Positions 1-10,005 of a stretch of DNA of 64,000 nucleotides are shown piece after piece. The DNA comes from Microglena sp. YARC (lineage: Eukaryota > Chlorophyta > Chlorophyceae > Chlamydomonadales > Chlamydomonadaceae): contig CM039462.1 of NCBI GenBank assembly GCA_022414725.1, forward strand, positions 179,907,774-179,971,773, given 5' to 3'. The position numbers and the translations under genes are program-made. How positions within the stretch are numbered: the stretch's first letter is position 1; each line of letters begins with the position of its first letter. The notes beneath the pieces are model-generated. The model did no database searches. It was not told the DNA's origin and was given only the letters and a program-made list of their open reading frames with translations.

Positions 1-4
1 AGAG

Positions 5-20
5 GAGCTGCCTAGAAGCT
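5..20. repeat. End fragment of the AGCTTCTAGGCAGCTC inverted-repeat family
   Basis: The sequence gagctgcctagaagct matches the terminal arm of the small inverted-repeat element at 45,002-45,152. Only one end lies in the window. The rest of 1-278 shows no gene or repeat that I recognise. Confidence 0.4.
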
Positions 21-278
21 CTGCGTTGTAGCCAAAAATAAAAGGTATGATTAAGTGAATGATTTGGATTTGGGTTTTCGAAACACTCCGTAGTTTCTAC
101 CTCGAATTTGATAATTTGGCCTGAGAATTCTGACAATTGTGTGAATTGTCAGAAATTCTGCCTAGAAAAGTGGAGGTATACACTGCCAACTACGAGACCC
201 AAATCCAAATCATCTGCTGAATTTCTGTACAATCCTTTCCACATTCCAATACAGTTAAATACAAAAATATAACAGCCT

Positions 279-390
279 AGTGCGCCTACTCTTTTGTAGG
301 AGTGGCAACGCCATTCAAACTAATCCTCGTGTCCCTTGGTTTGTGGTCGGGGAGACCCCCCTCCTGAGGGAAAATCCCTTCATTTAACCT
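279..390 (+). repeat. Dispersed repeat R, copy 1
   Basis: A unit of about 105 bp begins with tgcgcctact, passes through a 'gccattcaaactaatcct' stretch and a 'ggtttgtg..ggggagacc' stretch, and ends 'ctcctgagggaaaatccctt'. Related copies lie at about 4,112-4,215 and 30,131-30,215, with a truncated one at about 3,262-3,300. No coding capacity is evident. The copies sit beside HNH-like segments (4.1 kb) and a 115-bp array (30.1 kb), so this is an interspersed element of unknown type. Confidence 0.6.
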
Positions 391-487
391 GTATGGGTCA
401 GCTAAGCCACCAACATGTTGAACTATAAGTTACTGCGTCACGCTGGGGCCTAGGAACGAAAACTCCACCATGTAATACATATTTGTG

Positions 488-3015
488 ACATTCTCTTTTG
501 GGCCCAGGGCAGACCAGTAATATCTGCATGTTAATATCTGCCCTGCTGAATATCTGAATATCTGCCCTGTAATATTACTAATATCTGCCCTGTAATATAC
601 TAATATCTGCCCTGTAATATACTAATATCTGCCCTGTAATATCTGCCCTGTAATATACTAATATCTGCCCTGTAATATACTGCCCTAGTAATATTCTGCC
701 CTGTAACTTATACTAATATCTGCCCTGTAATATACTAATATCTGCCCTGTTAATTATACTAATATTCTGCCATGTAATATACTAATATCTGCCATTAATA
801 TCTGCCCTGAAATTTATACTAATATCTGCCCTGTATAATAATATCTGCCCTGTAATATACTAATATCTGCCAAGTTAATATACTAAATGCCTGTAATATC
901 TTGCCTGCTAATATACTATACTAAGTATCTGCCCTTAAATCTGCCCCTGCTAATATATAATATAGCCCCTGTATCGGCCCTTAATATACTAATATTGCCC
1001 TTAATTATACTCTATCTGCCTGTATATAACTAATCTGCCCTTAAACCTGCTGTATCTCCCTTTCAATATACTAATATCCTTTGCCCTGTTATATACTAAT
1101 ATCTCACCTGTAAATATACTTATATATACCCTGCAATCATACTAATACTCTCCCTTACTATCAATAATCTGCCCTTTTAATATACTTATATCTGCCCTGT
1201 ATATATAATATCTGCCATGTAATACTTCCCTTAATATACTTAAATCTGCCAGTAAATATACAAGCCCTGTGTAATACTGCATGTTATATCTGCCCTGTAA
1301 TATACTAATATCCTGCCCTGTATATACTTAATATTGCCCGAATATCTTGCCCATGAGCTATTACTTAACTATCTGCCCTGCATTTTATATCTAAGTATCT
1401 GCACCTGTAAATATACTAATATCTGCGCCATGTAATATATTAATATCCTGCCCTGTATATTATATCTGCCCTTGTAATATTAATATCTGCCCTGTACTTA
1501 TACTAATATCTGCCCAACTATCTGCCTGTACACCAACACCTCTATCACTAATAAGCTACGCCCTGAATATACTCTTCAATCATCTGCCCCTTATATTTAC
1601 TATATTCTGCCCTGTTACTATACTAATATCTGCCCCATGTAATATCTGCCCGTAACCTTTACAATATAATATACTAATATCTGCCTGTAAATACAATATA
1701 TGCCCGCTTAATATCGCCCTGTAATTATACTAATATCTGCCTGTATATCCTGTATATTTTTACTAATATCCCCCTGCCCTGTCAATATCGCCCTGTAATC
1801 ATACTAATATCTGCCCTGTAATAGATGATAATTATCTGCCCTGTATATATATCTGCCCTAAATCTGCCTGTAATCTGCCTGTAATTACTTAATATCTGCC
1901 CTGTAATATCTTGCCTAATATCTGCCCTGTAATATACAATATCTGCCTGTAATATACTAATACTGTATATATTATAGTAATTACTAATATTGCCCTGATG
2001 TTGCCCTGTAATATCTACTATATATCTGTATATCCTGCCCTAATATATCTAATTATAAATATCTCCCATGCTAATAACTAATATGCCCTGTTATACTAAT
2101 ATATATGCCCTGTAATATCTGCCCCTAATACATCTGCCCTGTAATATACAAATATCTGCCCTGTAAGAATATCTTGTAATATACTAATATCCCTGTACAT
2201 ACTATAATATAATGCCTTAATATACTAATATCTGCCTGTAATAAGTCTGCCCGTAATATCTGTAATATGCCAGCCCGAATATCTGCCCTGTAATAATATC
2301 TGCCCTGTATATCTGCCTATATAAAAGTCTGCTGTAAATAGTCCTCTATAATCTGCCCTTGTGATATGGCTAGTAAACTATAATATCTGCCTGTAATTAG
2401 TCTGCCGCCTATAATATTGCCTTTGTATAAATCTGCCCAAATCTGCTGCCTACCTAATATCTGCCTTGCCCTGTAAATAATCTGCCCTATAAATCTGCCC
2501 TGTAATATCTGCCTTAATATCTGGCCCAATATCTGCCCATGTAATAATCTGCCCATATAAAATATGCATAATATCTGCCAAATATCTTGTATATCTGCTC
2601 CTTTACAATTCATTTGCCCAGTATCTGCCCAGTAATATCTGCCCTGTAATATCTGCCCAATTAATATCTGCCCCAGTAATATCTGCCCTGAATATTTTTT
2701 GTAATATCTGGCCCTGTGATATCTGCTCCTAGTAATAACATCTGCCCCATGTAATATCTGCTCCCAGTAACCCTTAATGGATCTGCCCTGTATATACCTG
2801 CCCTGTAACCTATTTCCCAGTAATATCTGCCCTGATATCTGCCCAGTAATATCTGCCCTGTAATATCTTGCTCTGCCTAATATCTGCCCAGTGTAAATAC
2901 ATAATATCTGCCCTTGTAATATTAATATATCTGCTGTAATATCTTGTAATATCTGCCTCTGCTTTCTAATATCTTCCCTGTAATATCTGCCCTGTAATAT
3001 CTTCCCTGTAATATT
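488..3015. repeat. Degenerate tandem array of a TAATATCTGCCCTG-type unit (2.5 kb)
   Basis: A core of 14 bp (taatatctgccctg) and a longer 22-bp form (with 'taatatac' added) recur well over 100 times with many single-base indels. Homogeneity is best at 590-780 and 2,600-2,700 and poor between about 900 and 2,300. No coding frame crosses it apart from one repeat-derived frame. It is satellite-like, and no function is evident. Confidence 0.9.
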
Positions 3016-3086
3016 TAAGGAATGGACCCAGAGTCTTTACGTAGCTTCATGGAGTAAGAAAGGCTCCACCACATCATATATAATTA

Positions 3087-3229
3087 GGGAACGCCAATAT
3101 GACATATGATATCATATGATGCCGGCAGTCTGACTAGGCCAAAGTTATCATTTATATACAATATAATATGATGCAATTTGTATGATATCATCCTCGCCTT
3201 TGGTCTACATCATATGATATGCCGGTCCC
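3087..3229. mobile_element. MITE family 1, copy a
   Basis: A 143-bp AT-rich element begins gggaacgcc and ends gccggtccc, with TA on both sides. The interior is rich in catatgatatcatatg palindromes. An inverted copy with the same internal order lies at 45,271-45,434. Two copies with matching ends and different flanks indicate a non-autonomous DNA transposon. The TA flanks would fit a Tc1/mariner or PIF-type relative, but no transposase is seen. Confidence 0.7.
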
Positions 3230-3343
3230 TATATATAGTCCTTCCAGTCTAAGGCTAATGTAGGGAAACCCACCCTAACAGGTGAAAATCCTCCTTGTAA
3301 AAATCATTGGTGCTCCTAGTAGCCTTTGGGGTGCTACTAGTAG

Positions 3344-3358
3344 CCCCCCCCCCCCCCC

Positions 3359-3434
<76 letters not shown>
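3344..3434. repeat. Poly-C run followed by (CA)n microsatellite
   Basis: About 60 C residues broken by one A at 3,359 are followed by about 14 CA dinucleotides. Homopolymer length is unreliable here. It directly precedes the HNH-like segment. Confidence 0.95.
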
Positions 3435-3437
<3 letters not shown>

Positions 3438-3505
3438 AAACAAAGCAACCCCACAAAGCTCTAATCTAGCACCCCTAAAGCAGGAAGGTACGTAATTTAG
3501 CACTC

Positions 3506-3793
3506 GTGCTACAAGTAGCACCTTTACTAAAAACCTTGTTCTCAACTGCACCCTTTTACAGACCCTTTCATCGGAAGCCATTCCCCCGTGGCACCAAAGA
3601 GAAGCTGTATGCTGAGAAACTCCCCTACATTTGTTCGTGGTGCGGGTTGCCGATTGAGTACATTGATCATGCAGAGACTGATCACATCAACCCTGTCGCA
3701 AATGGGGGCCTCTCTACGTATGAGAACGCGCAGCTACTACACACGACGTGCAACAGGACTAAAGGAGCTACTGTGCAGAGCTCGGACATATAG
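3506..3793 (+). CDS. HNH endonuclease-like domain, fragment (95 codons open)
   Basis: This frame encodes a good HNH core. A C-x2-C pair is at residues 43 and 46, followed by an acidic-DH motif (TDHINP, residues 58-63), a GG turn at 67-68, an asparagine at 74, a histidine at 79 and CNRTKG at 82-87. This is the pattern of HNH domains attached to many bacterial and phage nucleases, including those fused to DUF262 (GmrS-like) proteins. Residue 79 is H where many relatives have a fourth zinc cysteine. The N-terminal 25 residues are not family-like and emerge from the poly-C tract, so the start is arbitrary. Right after the domain the reading runs into a decayed second copy. I read it as the best-preserved member of a decaying array, possibly a mobile-element remnant, and not clearly an expressed gene. 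Confidence 0.6.
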   Translation: MLQVAPLLKTLFSTAPFYRPFHRKPFPRGTKEKLYAEKLPYICSWCGLPIEYIDHAETDHINPVANGGLSTYENAQLLHTTCNRTKGATVQSSDI

Positions 3794-4400
3794 ATCCCTT
3801 CTCAAATGGGGACCCCGCTACTCTCAAAACACACAACTTCGACATGCAGTGTGCAACCGAGGGAAAGGAGATAGAAAGTAGGAATGCAGGCCAGGCAACT
3901 AAACAGATTCGTAATCTATATTCAAGGGGGCAATCGTGGACATTGATGATGAGGAAGAACACCACAAGCCCTCATCAAGTGGGGGCCTCTCTACTTCAGA
4001 GAATGCACCGCTATGACATGCAATGTGTAACCGAGGTAAAGGGGCTAGGAATGAGTGATGGATCAGGCATGGTCAGCAGTTAAGCACGTTAGCAATCTCT
4101 CACCAACCCTAAGTGCGCCTACTTTGCATATTGTAGGAGTCACACCACCATTCGAACTGAATCCTCCGTTTCGCTGGTTTGTGTCGGGAGACCCACCTCC
4201 TGGGGTGAAAGTCCTTTTGCAACTAAAAAACAAAACTGAGTGCTAAGTGAGCATTGTGGACGTAGATTGTACAGAAGTTGATCACATCACACCTCAAAAG
4301 TTGCCCCGTCTAGGCCTCTACCCTAGAGAATGCACAGCTGCGACACGAACGAAGTGTGCAAACCGAGAAAGTAGATAGGGAGTAGGGATGCATGTCTGGC
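3770..4400 (+). pseudogene. Three decayed HNH-like segments
   Basis: Translating by eye and allowing stops, three units follow the intact core. At 3,774-3,878 a segment reads like AELGHIDPFSNGDPATL followed by an MQCATEGKE tail. At 3,930-4,060 one reads like VDIDDEEEHHKPSSSGG with a HAMCNRGKG tail after a stop. At 4,252-4,390 one reads like VDVDCTEVDHITPQ. Each keeps the spacing acidic-H ... GG ... N ... CN..KG of the core at 3,640-3,770. A copy of repeat R (4,112-4,215) sits between the second and third. Confidence 0.6.
4112..4215 (+). repeat. Dispersed repeat R, copy 2
   Basis: Same order as copy 1 at 279: tgcgcctact, 'accattcgaactgaatcct', 'ctggtttgtgtcgggagacc' and 'cacctcctggggtgaaa'. 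Confidence 0.65.
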
Positions 4401-4427
4401 AACTGAACACGTTCGTAATCTGAGTAC

Positions 4428-5248
4428 CGTATGCGCCTTAAGTATTGGCAAACGGTTTGGCAAACAACACTTTGCCAAACCGGTTTAGGGGACCACCTTG
4501 AGACCGCTCCAGGCGGTTGGCCTTTGCCAAGATACGGTTACCATGGTACTTTGCGGTACACAGGTTTGAATTTGTTAACCTCGGACACAAGAGGCTGGAG
4601 GAAGTGGTTCTGTCTGACTGAGTCCCCTCATACCACGGTCGGGCATAACTCTTTAGCCTATTTAGCTACCATTGGATAAATAAATATACTGATGATGAGA
4701 GGAGCATGGGCAGACTAGGTGGTACGATGAGAAACCTTGAAGTGAACACTGCCTAGCGATAACTGTGTTTATCTCCTACATTTTCCTTTTTACTGCCGTA
4801 GACATGGTTTTTACTGCCGTATGCAAGGACCAATCCTATGATATTCTTGATGCTTATGCACAGAATAATTCATTTGGGTCTGGCTTGAATTGAATCTGGT
4901 TTGAATTTTAAAAAATGCAAAACGGTACCATGACCTTGAACTTGATTACATGGATATAGCCAGCAATTTGGCTTGCTGGGACCATATACCGGTCTGGCTA
5001 ATAAGCCCCAGCAAGTTTGATACTCTTGATTTAATTTTACATGGTTTAGGGTCTGGTTGCTGAAAAAATTTAACAAAAACATGTAAGCAAAAATAAATTT
5101 GCCAATTGAATTCCAGTTCTGCACTTGAGACACCCAAATCCATGGACCCCTTAGCCAAATTAGTTTTGCCATGTTTTTCTGAGACCCACTTTTTGGGAGA
5201 AATGATATTTGCCAATACTTAATCTTGCCAATACTTAAGGCGCGTACG
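4428..5248. mobile_element. Non-autonomous TIR DNA transposon with GTAC target duplication
   Basis: The ends are inverted repeats of 24 bp: cgtatgcgccttaagtattg... at 4,428-4,451 and its complement at 5,225-5,248, with one mismatch. GTAC stands directly outside both ends (4,424-4,427 and 5,249-5,252), and uninterrupted relatives of the site read ctgagtacaag (for example at 10,560), which supports a 4-bp duplication. The 821-bp body has no transposase-like frame, so an autonomous partner must be elsewhere. The Gag-only LTR element later inserted exactly at its right border. The superfamily is not assigned. Confidence 0.8.
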
Positions 5249-5253
5249 GTACA
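5249..5253. other. Target-site duplication GTACA, left of LTR element A1
   Basis: GTACA here is repeated at 10,001-10,005 just after the 3' LTR. It is the 5-bp host duplication of element A1 and overlaps the GTAC duplication of the older TIR element. Confidence 0.85.
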
Positions 5254-5481
5254 TGTTATTGACTGATTTATATATCAGTCTCTGAGTCGGCATAATGCAC
5301 ACCGGTACCTTTCCCTCCTGGTACCGTGTTGCCTGCCGCCAGGCCTCAGGCTAGCTGTGGCCTGCACGTGACTGCAGTACCCTGCAGTACACATCTCTAT
5401 TCTATATGATTGCGCCTGTTGCGCTTAATAGCATCTTCTCCTCTATCGAGCCTATGCCGTTGTAACAATCTTACATTAACA
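5254..5481 (+). repeat. 5' LTR of element A1
   Basis: 228 bp, TG...CA ends. It contains a short inverted repeat right after the start (ctgatttatatatcag) and a cctgcagtac motif. Promoter function is expected from LTR biology but no TATA box is clear-cut. Confidence 0.92.
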
Positions 5482-5500
5482 GGTTATGTGCGCCATCTTT
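5482..5500 (+). other. Putative primer-binding site of element A1
   Basis: The bases directly after the 5' LTR read ggttatgtgcgccatc. The position fits a tRNA primer site. The match to the common initiator-Met type (tggtatcagagc) is only partial, so the primer tRNA is uncertain. The same bases follow the LTR of copy A2 at 58,517. Confidence 0.45.
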
Positions 5501-5987
5501 AGACGCTAACGAAGAACAGCCGCTGATTTCTGCGTTCGGATTCAGTTCCCCTCTGACTTGTTGAAGGCCCGAGTTTTAACTAAGCACCTGGACTCCCTGT
5601 GCGGATCCTACTTCCCGCTGCTCCGCCTGCCGCTTCCTACCAAGAATCCTTGGATCTGCCACTGCGTCGTACGACTGGAGCAAGCAAGAGCGACCACAAG
5701 TCACCGAAATCTATGAAGTGTGTATAGGACGACGCCCTCACCGAGACCCACACAGTGCTGTATTGATCTCAGACGATCAATTTGTCTACGCCTCCAGCTT
5801 AAGAGAAGCTTCTGTCGTCGAACATTGCCGCTTTGCAACGTTCAACCCCCGGTAATCCGCTGGATCCCTATGGATCGCCGATTCCCACACACACTCCATC
5901 CCCTCTTCCCCTGCCCCGCCCTCGTAACTCCCCCTATCCCAACACTCCGACCTATAACGCCAAGACTCCTACACAGAAGACCTCACC

Positions 5988-8876
5988 ATGCAACACCCCC
6001 GTATATTCACCGGGAACAACCTCTACAACTGGCGCTGCGCCAGGCAGAATATCCTCCTCGCCCTCAAATCAGATAGGGATACCATTGCCATTGCTTTCGA
6101 CTGCCAACAAGCAGTGGTCGCTGGCGAGCCTGCTGACTCTGATGGTTACCCTGCTGATGACATTACTTACCCTGTTGTTGCGGCTGCTGATCCGGCTGTT
6201 CCGGCTGCCCCTGCTCGTGGTGTCCCCAACAGGATTTCCACCTGGAAAAACAACAAGGCCTTTAAGATCATCATAGATCATGTATCAGATCCCATCCAGC
6301 AGGCCATTCATGCTAACACAGATATGGCCACTAGAGCCTTCAGGTTTCTAGATGCCCTGTACTCTGAGGAAGGCAGCAGACTAGAGCACACCACCCTGAC
6401 TGCCATAATGGGATTACGTATGACCTCCACTGAATCCCTGCAGACATACCTCTCTAGGGCAGCTGATCTGTACTCCCAGATTCCCAAGATACAAGGCACC
6501 CACATCGTCTCTACCAGCACCTTCCTAAACCTCATTGTCAAGGGACTAAACTCCCGCTCTGAATATCATGATGGGTACATCAATCAGTTCAACCCCACTG
6601 CTGTCACCACCTTTGCTATGCTCCAAAGTGCCCTATTCAACTGGTGCTTAGTGAAGCAAGTAGACCCTGCACCATCTCCTGAAGAGGCTGAGATGGCAGC
6701 TGCAGCTTACAGGGCCAGGAAGCCTTTCAACAGCAAGCACCTCCCATTCAGAGACAGGACCATTTACTACAAGAAGATGACCTGCTGGAACTGTGGGGGT
6801 ATAGGCCATAGCTCCAGAGACTGCACCAGTGAGGACACTGATCTGGCTTTCAGGCCAGCTGATTCAGATGAAGCTGACCATGGATCTAAGTCACCTCCCA
6901 AGAACAGATCAGGAGATGATAAGGATCCTGATGACAAGAAGACTCCCAAGAAGACCAGTCCAGACAGGAGGCGTCTAAGAAGATACCCAAGCAGGGGACG
7001 CCATGCCCATGTTGCTGATGGTGATCAATCCACCTCCAACTCTGACAGTGAGGGTGAAGAACACAACTTCCTGTCCCTGGCACTAGATGAGGACAACCTC
7101 CAGCCCATGAGATTTGCTACACCAACCAGAGGCAAGTCTGTTTCATTTGCCTTGCCACCTGACCCCCTGGCTAATACAGCATTCTTTGGACAAATAAGTG
7201 CTGATGATGAATGCACTATAGAAGATGGAGAAGTTTTCCAGGCAGCACTGCAGACAGAATGGATCATAGATACTGCAGCACACTCTCATGCAACAAGTAA
7301 CATCTCCCATCTGCATGACATTCAGGACCTTCAGCAGCCTATTAGGCTGCAGCTGGCAGATCAAGACTCTCCACCTATCCTCTGCAAGCAGATAGGGAAG
7401 GCCAAGATCAAGGGCCATGGCAGGACTCTGATCATCCTGAACAATGTACTTCTTGCTGACTGCAACATGCCCAACATCATTAGCATTCATGCAGCCACCA
7501 GCATGTGCCCAGACCTCCAAGTTCACCTGTCCAAGACTCAAGCCACACTCTCCATCCCAATACCATCTGGTACCAAATTGCTCCTCTCATGCCCCAAAAG
7601 GCATGGACTCTACCTCATACAAACTTCACCAGTCACTGCCAGTAATCCCTCTATCCCTATGGACCCTACCATTGCCTACATCATGATGGTTAACAAGCCT
7701 CCATCAACTCACACTGACTCTGAGACAGGGCAGTACCCACCCACTCATGAGACCTCCCCCAGTAGAGCTGATCAAGACCTCCAGGACTTCCCCTCTACTT
7801 CTGCTCAATCTGCACCCCACACTGATTCTGAGATAGGGCAGTACCCACCCACTCATGTGGAGGCAGATCAAGACCTCCAGGACTTCCCCTCTACTTCTGC
7901 TCCATCTGCACCCCACACTGATTCTGAGATAGGGCAGTACCCACCCACTCATGTGGAGGCAGACAAAGACCTCCAGGACCATCCTCCCCCTACCTGCCAG
8001 TACCATTCCCCTTCCACTGCAGGCAATCTGGAAGACTCTGTTGATGATACTGACAGTGATGACATGCCAGAGCTCATCCATCCAGAGGTACACAAGCCCC
8101 AGGATGACCCTGGACTAGGAGTAGATGACCCTCCAGAAACCACCCCAGCCCTCCAACAACAGCTGGACAACCTGGGCCTGCAACGAGCCAGAGCAGAGAT
8201 GGAACTCCTCAGTGACCAGATCAGGACCAACTATGAGGAATATGATGGCCCCATAGATGGGGACGGGCCACTCAATCCATCTGATCTAGACACAGCAACT
8301 ACCTGGGACCAATGGATACTGGTCAACAGGTCACCAGACATTGGACTACCACTGGGAGAAGTTAATCAGAATGTCAACCACATCCACTTCTCCAACAACT
8401 CCAGCCTTAACCTCACACGATTTGGATGCACCCTACACCACCTGAACAGCAGGCCTGCTTCACCAGCTTTCAACATCAAGCCCAGGCCTCCACTGTCCAA
8501 GCTCATCACAGCATTCACCAGCAAGTTCCCTACCCTGTTGACTTCTGAAAGGGAACAGTTCCCACACAGGTCAATGCACAAGAAGCCATCTGATGCCTGC
8601 AGTCCTATCATGAAGCACAACAGCAGACTCCAGCAAATGGTGCAAGCCTACCCCACTGTTTCTACCACAGCCAGACCCACCCTGCAGTGGGCCATTTGTC
8701 TCCAAGCTGCCATGGTCAATGCACATGCTCACACACTCTCATTCAGACCTAAAATGATCATGGACCCCAGGAGCTGTGCACATCCTGGAGGCAAAGTGCT
8801 ATGTGTCAACCACCTCAGCATGAACTGGAGCCCCATGGACTTCACCTTTATCAACATTCTCACCCCCCCAGCCTAG
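5988..8876 (+). CDS. Gag-like polyprotein with CCHC knuckle and protease-like motif (962 aa)
   Basis: Residues 1-255 resemble the Copia-type Gag (UBN2/Retrotran_gag_2 style) that forms the particle. A CCHC zinc knuckle, CWNCGGIGHSSRDC, is at residues 266-279. An acidic and lysine-rich linker follows. Around residue 428 the motif EWIIDTAAHSHATS looks like the Copia aspartic protease start (usually DSG/DSGA before SH), here DTA. Residues of about 580-665 hold three copies of a 32-residue proline-rich unit containing IGQYPPTHVEAD. The C-terminal 300 residues show no known domain, and there is no integrase or reverse transcriptase. The start may lie upstream: the leader 5,560-5,985 is out of frame here, but its counterpart in copy A2 (58,596-59,030) is open and begins SKARVLTKHLDSL. 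A one-base indel probably separates the two parts. Confidence 0.8.
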   Translation: MQHPRIFTGNNLYNWRCARQNILLALKSDRDTIAIAFDCQQAVVAGEPADSDGYPADDITYPVVAAADPAVPAAPARGVPNRISTWKNNKAFKIIIDHVSDPIQQAIHANTDMATRAFRFLDALYSEEGSRLEHTTLTAIMGLRMTSTESLQTYLSRAADLYSQIPKIQGTHIVSTSTFLNLIVKGLNSRSEYHDGYINQFNPTAVTTFAMLQSALFNWCLVKQVDPAPSPEEAEMAAAAYRARKPFNSKHLPFRDRTIYYKKMTCWNCGGIGHSSRDCTSEDTDLAFRPADSDEADHGSKSPPKNRSGDDKDPDDKKTPKKTSPDRRRLRRYPSRGRHAHVADGDQSTSNSDSEGEEHNFLSLALDEDNLQPMRFATPTRGKSVSFALPPDPLANTAFFGQISADDECTIEDGEVFQAALQTEWIIDTAAHSHATSNISHLHDIQDLQQPIRLQLADQDSPPILCKQIGKAKIKGHGRTLIILNNVLLADCNMPNIISIHAATSMCPDLQVHLSKTQATLSIPIPSGTKLLLSCPKRHGLYLIQTSPVTASNPSIPMDPTIAYIMMVNKPPSTHTDSETGQYPPTHETSPSRADQDLQDFPSTSAQSAPHTDSEIGQYPPTHVEADQDLQDFPSTSAPSAPHTDSEIGQYPPTHVEADKDLQDHPPPTCQYHSPSTAGNLEDSVDDTDSDDMPELIHPEVHKPQDDPGLGVDDPPETTPALQQQLDNLGLQRARAEMELLSDQIRTNYEEYDGPIDGDGPLNPSDLDTATTWDQWILVNRSPDIGLPLGEVNQNVNHIHFSNNSSLNLTRFGCTLHHLNSRPASPAFNIKPRPPLSKLITAFTSKFPTLLTSEREQFPHRSMHKKPSDACSPIMKHNSRLQQMVQAYPTVSTTARPTLQWAICLQAAMVNAHAHTLSFRPKMIMDPRSCAHPGGKVLCVNHLSMNWSPMDFTFINILTPPA

Positions 8877-9762
8877 CTCCCACGTCATTTGACCAGTTCC
8901 TTGCCCAGATCTGCCAGCAACTTGACCTTGATGGCTTCCCAGGCAAGCCAGGCACTTAATTCAGTTACAAACATTGCTCTTCATCTTTTGGATAGACTTG
9001 AACAATCTAGAATTTTTTAGATTTAACTGCCTACTGTACTGCCCCATGTACTTCCACAGGCCGCCACCATTCTGAATTTAGAATTCCTCTAGTCTCTTCC
9101 TGATGTCTATGCTTTAATTTAGGGTCTACCTAATGTAGCTCACCCAAATTATGGGGGGACTAGTCCAGACATCATGTCTAAATGACAAATCCTCTAGTCT
9201 CGAATCATGCAACTTCTCGTAGCCAAGGATATCTTCACAAGCCTTCACCAAGCCTGGACTTTCCTTCCCCAGCTTCCCATAGCAGCCTATCTGCTCTAGC
9301 CTGCAGCCTACCTGCAGTTTCCTTTCACCTTCTCAGCAGCCTCTCTGCTACCTAGCCTGCAGCTTACCTGCAGTTTCCTTGCACCTTCTCAGCAGCCTTT
9401 CTGCTACTTAGCCTGCAGCTTACCTGCAGCTTCCCATAGCAGCCTATCTGCTCTAGCCTGCAGCCTACCTGCAGTTTCCTTTCACCTTCTCAGCAGCCTC
9501 TCTGATACCTAGCCTGCAGCTTACCTGCAGTTTCCTTGCACCTTCTCAGCAGCCTTTCTGCTACTTAGCCTGCAGCCTACCTGCAGTGCCACTTACCTGG
9601 CCAGCTACCCCAGAAGACTGACATTTCTTTGAAGACCCCTGCTGAAGTGATTTCTCCCTTCCAGCTACTAGAAATTCCCAAAGTCTCCCTAGTTTTAATA
9701 TTTTAATTTTCTTATGCCCCTCAGTTAATTCCAGTAATTCTTGAGCTCAAGAATACCTTGAA
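8877..9762 (+). other. 3' non-coding region of element A1 with internal repeats
   Basis: No gene is seen. At 9,290-9,600 a unit of about 60 bp with 'agcctgcagcttacctgcag' and 'ccttctcagcagcct' recurs about five times. The corresponding region of copy A2 breaks off at the start of these repeats. Confidence 0.8.
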
Positions 9763-9772
9763 TTGGGGGGGA
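9763..9772 (+). other. Polypurine tract of element A1
   Basis: ttggggggga directly abuts the 3' LTR. It is the expected plus-strand primer. The same tract, in reverse, borders the LTR of element B at 54,205. Confidence 0.8.
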
Positions 9773-10000
9773 TGTTATTGACTGATTTATATATCAGTCT
9801 TTGAGTCGGCATAATGCACACCGGTACCTTTCCCTCCTGGTACCGTGTTGCCTGCCGCCAGGCCTCAGGCTAGCTGTGGCCTGCACGTGACTGCAGTACC
9901 CTGCAGTACACATCTCTATTCTATATGATTGCGCCTGTTGCGCTTAATAGCATCTTCTCCTCTATCGAGCCTATGCCGTTGTAACAATCTTACATTAACA
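9773..10000 (+). repeat. 3' LTR of element A1
   Basis: 228 bp, nearly identical to the 5' LTR at 5,254, followed by GTACA at 10,001-10,005. Confidence 0.92.
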
Positions 10001-10005
10001 GTACA

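Larger units (their letters stand above)
5254..10000 (+). mobile_element. LTR retrotransposon A1: recent non-autonomous Gag-type (TR-GAG-like) element
   Basis: It has two 228-bp LTRs (5,254-5,481 and 9,773-10,000), both starting TGTTAT and ending TTAACA. I find one difference between them (tctctg/tctttg near position 30). It has a 5-bp target duplication GTACA, a polypurine tract and one long Gag-like frame. The 4.3 kb interior encodes no reverse transcriptase, RNase H or integrase. It therefore must use the enzymes of an autonomous partner, as known for terminal-repeat elements that keep only GAG. The gag style (CCHC knuckle followed by a D-T-A motif) suggests Copia affinity. It inserted into the right end of the TIR element at 4,428-5,248. 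Confidence 0.9.

Noticed and set aside
5988..8876. Complete Copia polyprotein with integrase and reverse transcriptase
   Set aside because: No HHCC, DDE, YVDD or related motifs are found after the knuckle and protease-like motif, and the interior is too short for a Pol region in any frame.
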